Source of the DNA: Paratinospora sagittata
Lineage: Eukaryota; Streptophyta; Magnoliopsida; Ranunculales; Menispermaceae
Direction: 5' to 3'
Assembly (NCBI GenBank): GCA_035771175.1
Contig: CM069607.1
Location: forward strand, 21,150,001-21,214,000
Length of the DNA stretch: 64,000 nt
Shown: positions 39,801-49,300 of the stretch, one piece after another
Position numbering within the stretch: position 1 is the first letter of the stretch
Layout of the letters: each line of letters starts with the position of its first letter
Program-made: the position numbers and the translations under genes
Notes under the pieces: model-generated
What the model was told of the DNA's origin: nothing
What the model saw: only the letters and a program-made list of their open reading frames with translations
Databases searched by the model: none

Positions 39801-42000
39801 TAACCGATCATGGTTGACTAGTTCTTTGATCATTTAAAAGCAACGGGACAAGTTAATGAAGAATAACTTAAAACAACTAGTTTACTTGATCCTTCTTTCC
39901 TCCTTCAAATACATTTTTAAATCACTAAAATCGGAGTTAAAACAAAAAACGTTAGTTTCATTTGAAATTTACCTTTCGATTGCGGAAATTATACATTGTT
40001 CAGTAAACAGTCAGTAAGTAAACTTTCGATTACCGTAACTTTTTAGTTTTAACTTGAATTTGAGTAATTCAAATTGCGTTGTAATGCGGAAGAAAAGATC
40101 TACAAACTCATTTGCTTTAACTTACTTTTCGATCACCGATGACCGGTCACGGTTGATTAATACTTTAAATATTTAATAGCAACGGGACCGGTTGCGGGTT
40201 ACCGAAATGTAACTTAAAGCACCTAGTTTACTAAATATTCTTTTCTTCTTTCAACCTCACATTAAATAACTAAAAAAAGTGTTGAAACGATAATGTAAGG
40301 GTAATTTGAGGTTTACTTATCGATTGCCGAAATGATACATCGTTTGGTAAATAATCGGAAAGAAACTTTAAATTACCATAACTTTTTCGTTTTAAATCTG
40401 ATTTGAGTAATTGGAAATGCGGTAGCAAGAGGAAAAGAAGATCTAAAAGTTTATTGCGTTAACTTATATTAGAATCACTGGCAACCGATCATGGTTGACT
40501 AGTTCTTTGATCATTTAAAAGCAACGGGACAAGTTAACGAAAAATAACTTAAAACACCTAGTTTACTAGATCCTTCTTTCCTCCTTCAAATACATTTTTA
40601 AATCACTAAAATCGGAGTTAAAACAAAAAACGTTAGTTTCATTTGAAATTTACCTTTCGATTGCGGAAATTATACATTGTTCAGTAAACTGTCAGTAAGT
40701 AAACTTTCGATTACCATAACTTTTTAGTTTTAACTTGAATTTGAGTAATTCAAATTGCGCTGTAAAGCGGAAGAAAAGATCGACAAACTCATTTGCTTTA
40801 ACTTACTTTTCGATCACCGATGACCGGTCAAGGTTGATTAATACTTTAAATATTTAATAGCAACGGGACCGTTTACGGGTTACCGAAAAGTAACTTAAAG
40901 CACCTAGTTTACTAGATATTCTCTTCATCTTTCCAACTCATATTAAATAACTAAAATAAGTGTTGAAACGATAACGTAAGGGTAATTTGAGGTTTACTTA
41001 TCGATTGCCGAAAGGATACATCGTTTGGTAAATAATCAGTAAGTAAACTTTAAATAACCATAACTTTTTCATTTTAACTCGGATTTGAGTAATTGGAAAT
41101 GCGGTAGAAAGAGGAAAAGAAGATCTAAAAGTTTATTGCGTTAACTTATATTAGAATCACTGGTAACCGATCATGGTTGACTAGTTCTTTGATCATTTAA
41201 TAGCAACGGGACAAGTTAACTAAAAAAAGTAACTTAAAGCACCTAGTTTACTAGATCGTTCTTTCCTCCTTCAAATACATTTTTACATCACTAAAATCGG
41301 AGTTAAAACAAAAAACGTTAGTTTCATTTGAATTTTACCTTTCGATTGCGGAAATTATACAATGTTCGGTAAACAGTCAGTAAGTAAACTTTCAATTACC
41401 ATAACTTTTTCTTTTAAACTTGAATTTGACTAATTCAAATTGCGCTGTAAAGTGAAAGAGAAGATCTACAAACTCATTTGCTTTAACTTACTTTCCGATC
41501 ACCGATGACCGGTCAAGGTTGATTAATACTTTGGATACTTAATAGCAACGGGACCGGTTACGGGTTGCCGAAAAGTAACTTAAAGCACCTAGTTTACTAG
41601 ATATTCTTTTCTTCTTTCCAACACATTAAATAACTAAAATAAGAGTTAAAACGATATCGTTAGGGTAATTTTAAGTTTACTTATCGATTGCTGAAATGAT
41701 ACATCGTTTGGTAAATAATCGGTAAGTAAACTATAAATAACCATAATTTTTTCGTTTTAACTCTGATTTGAGTACTCGGAAATGCCGTAGAAAGAGGAAA
41801 AGAAGATCTAAAAATTTATTGCGTTAACTTATATTAGAATCACAGGATCATGGTTGACTGGTTCTTTGATCATTTAAAAGCAACGGGACAAGTTAACGAA
41901 AAGTAACTTAAAGCACCTAGTTTACTAGATCGTAATTTCCTCATTCAAATACATTTTTAAATCCCTAAAACCGGAGTTAAAACAAAAAACGTTAGTTTCA
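33890..42000. repeat. Higher-order repeat of 2,722 bp, about three copies
   Basis: Four dimers (eight monomers) are repeated close to three times, starting near 33.89, 36.61 and 39.33 kb. Markers at exact 2,722-bp spacing are TCGGAAAGAAACTTT (34,911; 37,633; 40,355), the short form CAGGATCATGG (36,399; 39,121; 41,843), and GGTTATGGCTT (34,065; 36,787; 39,509). The short form reflects a 6-bp deletion relative to CAGGTAACCGATCATGG. The third copy stops matching at about 41.93-42.05 kb. This is the clearest regular higher-order repeat in the window. Confidence 0.88.
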
Positions 42001-42299
42001 TTTGAAATTTAACTTTCGATTGCGGAAATTATACATTGTTCAGTGAACAGTCAGTAAGTAAACTTTCGATTACCATAACTTTTTAGTTTTAACTTGAATT
42101 TGAGTAATTCAAATTGCGTTGTAAAGCGGAAGAAAAGATCTACAAACTCATTTGCTTTAACTTACTTTTCGATCACCGATGACCGGTCACGGTTGATTAA
42201 TACTTTAAATATTTAATAGCAACGGGACCGGTTACGGGTTACTGAAATGTAACTTAAAGCACCTAGTTTACTAAATATTCTTTTCTTCTTTCAACCTCA

Positions 42300-45200
42300 T
42301 ATTAAATAAGTAAAATAAGTGTTGAAACGATAATGTAACGGTAATTTGAGGTTTACTTATCGATTGTCGAAATGATACATCGTTTGGTAAATAATCGGAA
42401 AGTAAACTTTAAATAACCATAACTTTTTCGTTTTAACTCTGATTTGAGTAATTGGAAATGCGGTAGAAAGAGGAAAAGTAGATCTAAAAGTTTATTGCGT
42501 TAACTTATATTAGAATCACTGGTAACCGATCATGGTTGACTAGTTCTTTGATCATTTAAAAGCAACGGGACAAGTTAACGAAAAATAACTTAAAACACCT
42601 AGTTTACTAGATCCTTCTTTCCACCTTCAAATACATTTTTAAATCACTAAAATCGGAGTTAAAACAAAAAACGTTAGTTTCATTTGAAATTTACCTTTCG
42701 ATTGCGGAAATTATACATTGTTCAGTAAACTGTCAGTAAGTAAACTTTCGATTACCATAACTTTTAGTTTTAACTTGAATTTGAGTAATTCAAATTGCGC
42801 TGTAAAGCGGAAGAAAAGATCGACAAACTCATTTGCTTTAACTTACTTTTCGATCACCGATGACCGGTCAAGGTTGATTAATACTTTAAATATTTAATAG
42901 CAACGGGACCGGTTACGGGTTACCGAAAAGTAACTTAAAGCACCTAGTTTACTAGATATTCTCTTCATCTTTCCAACTCATATTAAATAACTAAAATAAG
43001 TGTTGAAACGATAACGTAAGGGTAATTTGAGGTTTACTTATCGATTGCCGAAAGGATACATCGTTTGGTAAATAATCCGTAAGTAAACTTTAAATAACCA
43101 TAACTTTTTCGTTTTAACTCTGATTTGAGTAATTGGAAATGCGGTAGAAAGAGGAAAAGAAGATCTAAAAGTTTGTTGCGTTAACTTATATTATAATCAC
43201 TGGTAACCGATCATGGTTGACTAGTTGTTTGATCATTTAAAAGCAACGGGACAAGTTAACGAAAAATAACTTAAAACAGCTAGTTTACTAGATCCTTCTT
43301 TCCTCTTTCAAATACATTTTTAAATCACTAAAATCGGAGTTAAAACAAAAAACGTTAGTTTCATTTGAAATTTACCTTTCGATTGCGGAAATTATACATT
43401 GTTCGGTAAACTGTCAGTAAGTAAACTTTCGATTACCATAACTTTTTAGTTTTAACTTGAATATGAGTAATTCAAATTGCGTTGTAAAGCGGAAGAAAAG
43501 ATCTACAAACTCATTTGCTTTAACTTACTTTTCGATCACCGATGACCGGTCACGGTTGATTAATACTTTAAATATTTAATAGCAACGGGACCGGTTACGG
43601 GTTACTGAAATGTAACTTAAAGCACCTAGTTTACTAAATATTCTTTTCTTCTTTCAACCTCATATTAAATAACTAAAATAAGTGTTGAAACGATAAGGTA
43701 AGGGTAATTTGAGGTTTACTTATCGATTGTCGAAATGATACATCGTTTGGTAAATAATCGGAAAGTAAACTTTAAATAACCATAACTTTTTCGTTTTAAC
43801 TCTGATTTGAGTAATTGGAAATGCGGTAGAAAGAGGAAAAGTAGATCTAAAAGTTTATTGCGTTAACTTATATTAGAATCACTGGTAACCGATCATGGTT
43901 GACTAGTTCTTTGATCATTTAAAAGCAACGGGACAAGTTAACGAAAAATAACTTAAAACACCTAGTTTACTAGATCCTTCTTTCCTCCTTCAAATACATT
44001 TTTAAATCACTAAAATCGGAGTTAAAACAAAAAACGTTAGTTTCATTTGAAATTTACCTTTCGATTGCGGAAATTATACATTGTTCAGTAAACTGTCAGT
44101 AAGTAAACTTTCGATTACCATAACTTTTTAGTTTTAACTTGAATTTGAGTAATTCAAATTGCGTTGTAAAGCGGAAGAAAAGATCTACAAACTCATTTGC
44201 TTTAACTTACTTTTCGATCACCGATGACCGGTCACGGTTGATTAATACTTTAAATATTTAATAGCAACGGGACCGGTTACGGGTTACTGAAATGTAACTT
44301 AAAGCACCTAGTTTACTAAATATTCTTTTCTTCTTTCAACCTCATATTAAATAACTAAAATAAGTGTTGAAACGATAATGTAAGGGTAATTTGAGGTTTA
44401 CTTATCGATTGTCGAAATGATACATCGTTTGGTAAATAATCGGAAAGTAAACTTTAAATAACCATAACTTTTTCGTTTTAACTCTGATTTGAGTAATTGG
44501 AAATGCGGTAGAAAGAGGAAAAGTAGATCTAAAAGTTTATTGCGTTAACTTATATTAGAATCACTGGTAACCGATCATGGTTGACTAGTTCTTTGATCAT
44601 TTAAAAGCAACGGGACAAGTTAACGAAAAATAACTTAAAACACCTAGTTTACTAGATCCTTCTTTCCTCCTTCAAATACATTTTTAAATCACTAAAATCG
44701 GAGTCAAAACAAAAAACGTTAGTTTCATTTGAAATTTACCTTTCGATTGCGGAAATTATACATTGTTCGGTAAACTGTCAGTAAGTAAACTTTCGATTAC
44801 CATAACTTTTAGTTTTAACTTGAATTTGAGTAATTCAAATTGCGCTGTAAAGCGGAAGAAAAGATCGACAAACTCATTTGCTTTAACTTACTTTTCGATC
44901 ACCGATGACCGGTCACGGTTGATTAATACTTTAAATATTTAATAGCAACGGGACCGGTTACGGGTTACCGAAAAGTAACTTAAAGCACCTAGTTTACTAG
45001 ATATTCTCTTCATCTTTCCAACTCATATTAAATAACTAAAATAAGTGTTGAAACGATAACGTAAGGGTAATTTGAGGTTTACTTATCGATTGCCGAAAGG
45101 ATACATCGTTTGGTAAATAATCAGTAAGTAAACTTTAAATAACCATAACTTTTTCGTTTTAACTCTGATTTGAGTAATTGGAAATGCGGTAGAAAGAGGA

Positions 45201-45660
45201 AAAGAAGATCTAAAATTTTGTTGCGTTAACTTATATTAGAATCACTGGTAACCGATCATGGTTGACTAGTTGTTTGATCATTTAAAAGCAACGGGACAAG
45301 TTAACGAAAAATAACTTAAAACAGCTAGTTTACTAGATCCTTCTTTCCTCCTTCAAATACATTTTTAAATCACTAAAATCGGAGTTAAAACAAAAAACGT
45401 TAGTTTCATTTGAAATTTACCTTTCGATTGCGGAAATTATACATTGTTCAGTAAACTGTCAGTAAGTAAACTTTCGATTACCATAACTTTTTAGTTTTAA
45501 CTTGAATTTGAGTAATTCAAATTGCGTTGTAAAGCGGAAGAAAAGATCTACAAACTCATTTGCTTTAACTTACTTTTCGATCACCGATGACCGGTCAAGG
45601 TTGATTAATACTTTGAATAGTTAATAGCAACGGGACCGGTTACGGGTTACCGAAAAGTAA
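42300..45660. repeat. Duplication with 2,045-bp offset (three dimers)
   Basis: About 42.3-43.6 kb matches about 44.3-45.66 kb. Shared markers are the one-T-shorter CATAACTTTTAG form (42,756 and 44,801) and AAACAGCTAGTTTAC (43,274 and 45,319). Between them, the dimers at about 43.5-44.1 and 44.2-44.8 kb are also close relatives at one-dimer offset. The block ends at the solo LTR. Confidence 0.75.
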
Positions 45661-45666
45661 CTTAAA

Positions 45667-45671
45667 GCACC
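45667..45671. repeat. Left target-site duplication GCACC
   Basis: The five bases GCACC before the element are repeated immediately after it at 47,097-47,101. The uninterrupted satellite reads CTTAAAGCACCTAGTTTAC, so the empty site has one GCACC. A 5-bp duplication is the usual footprint of LTR-retrotransposon integration. Confidence 0.93.
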
Positions 45672-46118
45672 TGTCACACCCCGCCCGGACCCGCCTTAAA
45701 CCGGCGGTACACTCTCGGACGGGGCGCGCATTTGGAACAATCACAATGGTAATAATAGAGTGCGCAGCGGAAATACAATATACAGTACAAATCTGATTTC
45801 ATATAATTCAAAATACTTTTGTACATAAAATGGTCAAGGGAACATACTCCCAAAATCCCCAATGATTCATACAAAGGGTACAAAATGTGGGCCCCATTAC
45901 CTGCACCCAGTCCACCCTAATTTCCTGTGAAAGATTTGATAATATTGGAGTGAGCTTAACGCGCTCAGTGGGTAAATAGTGCATGAGTATAACAATTAAT
46001 AAAGCATACTTCAATATCAAATATCTTAAATACACATGTAAGCATCATAATCAATCAATATGTATGTATGCATGACACCGTCACGTATTAATGGTTTGAT
46101 GAGCGTACATCGCCTGAG

Positions 46119-46252
46119 TTCACGTACAGGTGTCCTTCCCCGGGCGTAGCCAGGTTCTCACTGTACGTCCCTCCTCAGGAACGATGCTCTGGATTCACGT
46201 ACTGATGTCCCTCCCCGGCGTAGCCGAGTTCTCATGTACGTCCCTCTCCAGA
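46119..46252. repeat. Diverged ~60-bp direct repeat with ACGTAC/GTACGT arms in the LTR
   Basis: Two related segments, about 46,119-46,178 and 46,194-46,252, each run TTCACGTAC - TCCCCGG-GCGTAGCC - GTTCTCA - GTACGTCCCTC. In the first, ACGTACAG (46,122-46,129) and CTGTACGT (46,161-46,168) are a perfect 8-bp inverted repeat around 31 bases. A further TACGTCCCT occurs near 46,309. They lie in the R/U5 part of the LTR. Confidence 0.75.
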
Positions 46253-46573
46253 GAAATAATATGAATAGTGAGCAATGCTTCTAACTATTCTATGAGTCAT
46301 AAACCATATACGTCCCTAGGTGGTGATATGTATGATGCCAATGCATGAACTAGTTTAGTCTACTAGTCTGGTCTTTTCTTGACATTTATACTGACTTTGT
46401 CAACGTCTAGTGATCCTTATCAGGGTCGGTATCACGACGTGCAAAGTTAGGACATTCAGGTCATAAACATTATTGACATAATGCAGTGTAAATGAATAGT
46501 AGACATAACAATAATTGAATGTAAACTTTAATAAAAGTTATGAAACACGCAAACCTATGTTTCGTTCCCCACC

Positions 46574-46661
46574 TTCAGATCTGGTGCTTTTCTCCGGACA
46601 GAACTTTGTTGCACCGCTTTCAGATCTGGCGCTTTCCTCCGGACAGAACTTTGTTGCACCG
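46574..46661. repeat. 43-bp direct repeat in the LTR (two copies)
   Basis: Copies at 46,574-46,616 and 46,619-46,661 both run from TTCAGATCTGG to TTGTTGCACCG and differ at only two positions (GGTGCTTTTC versus GGCGCTTTCC). The period is 45 bp. They lie downstream of the presumed start site, in R/U5 of the minus-sense LTR. I know of no function. Confidence 0.85.
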
Positions 46662-46763
46662 CACCGGGAGTCTCAAAGACTAAAAACTTAGAATGCGTGG
46701 AAAGGAGAAAAAAAATCACAAGAGAAGGTGATTTGGTGTGAGGAATGAGAAATGAGGAGGTTT

Positions 46764-46771
46764 CTTATATA
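46764..46771 (-). promoter_or_regulatory. Probable LTR TATA box (TATATAAG)
   Basis: Read on the minus strand, TCTCTATATAAGAAACC lies just downstream of the minisatellite. It is followed by the CT-rich CCTCCTCATTTCTCATTCC, a typical plant start-site context. Transcription would begin around 46,735-46,742, about 25-30 bases downstream. This sets the orientation of the LTR. I saw no clear AATAAA on this strand within the presumed R region. Confidence 0.65.
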
Positions 46772-46780
46772 GAGATTTTT

Positions 46781-47025
46781 GCGCCTGAACGTTCTGGCAT
46801 GCGCCTGAACGTTCTGGCATTGCGCCTGAACGTTCTGGCATGGCGCCTGAACGTTCTGGCATGGCGCCTGAACGTTCTGGCATGGCGCCTGAACGTTCTG
46901 GCATGCGCCTGAACGTTCTGGCAGGCGCCTTAACGTTCTGGCATGCGCCTGAACGTTCTGGCGTGGCGCCTGAACGTTCTGGCCGGCGCCTGAACGTTCT
47001 GGCATGCGCCTGAACGTTCGGGCGT
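46781..47025 (-). repeat. 12-unit, 20-21-bp minisatellite in LTR U3
   Basis: Twelve units begin at 46,781, 46,801, 46,822, 46,843, 46,864, 46,885, 46,905, 46,925, 46,945, 46,966, 46,986 and 47,006. The plus-strand consensus is GCGCCTGAACGTTCTGGCAT. The core GCCTGAACGTTCTGGC matches its own reverse complement except at one pair of positions, and its centre GAACGTTC is a perfect palindrome. Unit 8 (TTAACG) and unit 12 (GTTCGGG) are degenerate. The array sits directly upstream of the TATA box on the sense strand and is far more G+C-rich than the satellite. Open frames across it encode only repetitive Pro-Glu-Arg-Ser-Gly-Ala or Asn-Val-Gln-Ala peptides and are not taken as genes. Confidence 0.93.
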
Positions 47026-47054
47026 TGCCCAAATAGTAAAAATTTCAAATAGTA

Positions 47055-47076
47055 TTTTTTTTTTTTTTTTTTTTTT
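47055..47076. repeat. 22-base T tract near the LTR end
   Basis: A run of 22 T residues lies 20 bases inside the right terminus of the LTR, reading as poly(A) on the sense strand close to the start of U3. It is preceded by two copies of CAAATAGTA (47,030-47,038 and 47,046-47,054). It is not the tail of a non-LTR element, because the true terminus with target duplication lies beyond it. Its length is likely to vary between individuals or sequencing reads. Confidence 0.9.
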
Positions 47077-47096
47077 GTGAAATATAGGGTATTACA

Positions 47097-47101
47097 GCAC
47101 C
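47097..47101. repeat. Right target-site duplication GCACC
   Basis: GCACC directly follows the terminal CA of the LTR and leads into TAGTTTACTAGATATTC, the regular start of the next A monomer. Removing the LTR and one GCACC restores an uninterrupted satellite box. Confidence 0.93.
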
Positions 47102-47879
47102 TAGTTTACTAGATATTCTTTTCTTCTTTCCAACACATTAAATAACTAAAATAAGAGTTAAAACGATATCGTTAGGGTAATTTTAAGTTTACTTATCTAT
47201 TGCTGAAATGATACATCGTTTGGTAAATAATCGGTAAGTAAACTATAAATAACCATAATTTTTTCGTTTTAACTCTGATTTGAGTAATCGAAAATGCCGT
47301 AGAAAGAGGAAAAGAAGATCTAAAAATTTATTGCGTTAACTTATATTAGAATCACAGGTAACCGATCATGGTTGACTAGTTCTTTGATCATTTAAAAGCA
47401 ACGGGACAAGTTAACGAAAAGTAACTTAAAGCACCTAGTTTACAAGATCGTAATTTCCTCCTTCAAATACAATTTTAAATCACTAAAATCGGAGTTAAAA
47501 CAAAAAACGTTAGTTTCATTTGAAAGTTACCTTTCGATTGCGGAAATTATACATTGTTCAGTAAACAGTCAGTAAGTAAACTTTCGATTACCGTAACTTT
47601 TTAGTTTTAACTTGAATTTGAGTAATTCAAATTGCGTTGCAAAGCGGAAGAAAAGATCTCCAAACTTATTTGCTTTAACTTACTTTTCGATCACCGATGG
47701 CCGGTCACGGTTGATTAATACTTTAAATATTTAATAGCAACGGGACCGGTTACGGGTTACCGAAATGTAACTTAAAGCACCTAGTTTACTAAATATTATT
47801 TTCTTCTTTCAACCTCATATTAAATAACTAAAATAAGTGTTGAAACGATAATGTAAGGGTAATTTGAGGTTTACTTATC

Positions 47880-49300
47880 GATTGCCGAAATGATACATCG
47901 TTTGGTAAATAATCGGAAAGAAATTTCAAATAACCATAACTTTTTCGTTTTAACTCTAATTTGAGTAATTGGAAATGCGGTAGCAAGAGGAAAAGAAGAT
48001 CTAAAAGTTTATTGCGTTAACTTATATTAGAATCACAGGTAACCGATCATGGTTGACTGGTTCTTTGATCATTTAAAAGCAACGGGACAAGTTAACGAAA
48101 AGTAACTTAAAGCACCTAGTTTACTAGATCGTAATTTCCTCATTCAAATACATTTTTAAATCACTAAAACCGGAGTTAAAACAAAAAACATTAGTTTCAT
48201 TTGAAATTTACCTTTCGATTGCGGAAATTATACATTGTTCAGTAAACAGTCAGTAAGTAAACTTTCGATTACCATAACTTTTTAGTTTTAACTTGAATTT
48301 GAGTAATTCAAATTGCGTTGTAAAGCGGAAGAAAAGATCTACAAACTCGTTTGCTTTAACTTACTTTTCGATCACCGATGACCGGTCACGGTTGATTAAT
48401 ACTTTAAATATTTAATAGCAACGGGACCGGTTACGCGTTACTGAAATGTAACTTAAAGCGCCTAGTTTACTAAATATTCTTTTCTTCTTTCAACCTCATA
48501 TTAAATAACTAAAATAAGTGTTGAAACGATAATGTAAGGGTAATTTGAGGTTTACTTATCGATTGCCGAAATGATACATCGTTTGGTAAATAATCGGAAA
48601 GAAATTTCAAATAACCATAACTTTTTCGTTTTAACTCTGATTTGAGTAATTGGAAATGCGGTAGCAAGAGGAAAAGAAGATCTAAAAGTTTATTGCGTTA
48701 ACTTATATTAGAATCACTGGTAACCGATCATGGTTGACTAGTTCTTTGATCATTTAAAAGCAACGGGAAAAGTTAACGAAAAATAACTTAAAACACCAAG
48801 TTTACTAGATCCTTCTTTTCTCCTTCAAATACATTTTTAAATCACTAAAATCGGAGTTAAAACAAAAAACGTTAGTTTCATTTGAAAGTTACCTTTCGAT
48901 TGCGGAAATTATACATTGTTCAGTAAACAGTCAGTAAGTAAACTTTCGATTACCGTAACTTTTTAGTTTTAACTTGAATTTGAGTAATTCAAATTGCGTT
49001 GTAAAGCGGAAGAAAAGATCTACAAACTTATTTGCTTTAACTTACTTTTCGATCACCGATGACCGGTCACGGTTGATTAATACTTTAAATATTTAATAGC
49101 AACGGGATCGGTTACGGGTTACCGAAATGTAACTTAAAGCACCTAGTTTACTAAATATTCTTTTCTTCTTTCAACCTCATATTAAATAACTAAAATAAGT
49201 GTTGAAACGATAATGTAAGGGTAATTTGAGGTTTACTTATCGATTGCCGAAATGATACATCGTTTGGTAAATAATCGAAAAGAAATTTCAAATAACCATA
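47880..49300. repeat. Run of dimers sharing an A-monomer variant (period ~681 bp)
   Basis: Three successive A monomers carry GAAATTTCAAATAACC where most copies read GTAAACTTTAAATAACC, at 47,920, 48,601 and 49,282. Adjacent B monomers also share GAAAGTTACC (47,522 and 48,883) and GATTACCGTAAC. This indicates local one-dimer amplification just right of the LTR. Confidence 0.78.

Larger units (their letters stand above)
1..45671. repeat. Satellite DNA array, left block (alternating A/B monomers)
   Basis: This is an uninterrupted direct tandem array of two related monomers, A (334-339 bp) and B (346 bp), alternating strictly A-B-A-B. The shared monomer-end motif CACCTAGTTTACTAGAT recurs with cacc at 301, 647, 983, 1329, 1668, 2014, 2348, 2694, 3033, 3379 and 3713, which gives the alternating lengths and a dimer near 682 bp. 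All copies lie in the same orientation. Every frame is full of stops and no gene, tRNA or rRNA is visible. The window opens about 19 bases into an A monomer. The last B copy ends at the LTR insertion. Long tandem satellites of this kind form centromeric, pericentromeric or knob-like heterochromatin in plants, but which of these applies cannot be read here. I do not recognise the family. Confidence 0.97.
45672..47096 (-). mobile_element. Solo LTR of an LTR retrotransposon (1,425 bp)
   Basis: The element starts TGTCACACCC and ends GGGTATTACA. These are TG...CA termini whose ten-base ends are inverted repeats at 8 of 10 positions, and it is flanked by the GCACC duplication. No gag, protease, reverse transcriptase or integrase sequence is present and there is no second LTR, so it is a solo LTR. 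Solo LTRs normally arise by recombination between the two LTRs of a full element. The minus strand is taken as sense: it begins TGTAATACCC, has the minisatellite, then TATATAAG followed by a CT-rich stretch, and ends GGGCGGGGTGTGACA. On that reading U3 is roughly 47,096 to 46,740 and R plus U5 the remaining 1.07 kb. The ends resemble plant Ty3/gypsy LTRs, but the lineage cannot be fixed without internal coding sequence. Confidence 0.92.

Noticed and set aside
1..45671. TTAGGGTAA in A monomers as possible telomeric repeat
   Set aside because: It is a single occurrence per monomer in GTTAGGGTAATTT, often read GTAAGGGTAA, with no tandem TTTAGGG. It is coincidental.
45674..46035. Two minus-strand open frames of 69 and 75 residues at the left end of the LTR
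   Set aside because: They overlap each other in different frames, have no recognisable domain, and one runs into the LTR terminus. They are chance open frames in R/U5.
46688..47048. Two overlapping minus-strand open frames (110 and 114 residues) with repeated PERSGA and NVQA peptides
   Set aside because: They are two frames of the same 20-21-bp minisatellite, start at TTG rather than ATG, and lie in the U3 region of a solo LTR. The repeat length, not selection on codons, keeps the frames open.
47055..47076. Poly(T) as the reversed tail of a LINE, SINE or processed pseudogene
   Set aside because: The tract is internal, followed by 20 bases to the LTR terminus and its target duplication, so it is not the end of an inserted cDNA.
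45672..47096. DNA transposon with terminal inverted repeats, or a Helitron
   Set aside because: The ends are TG...CA with only about 10 imperfect inverted bases and a 5-bp target duplication, plus a TATA promoter. This fits an LTR. A Helitron would insert between A and T without duplication.
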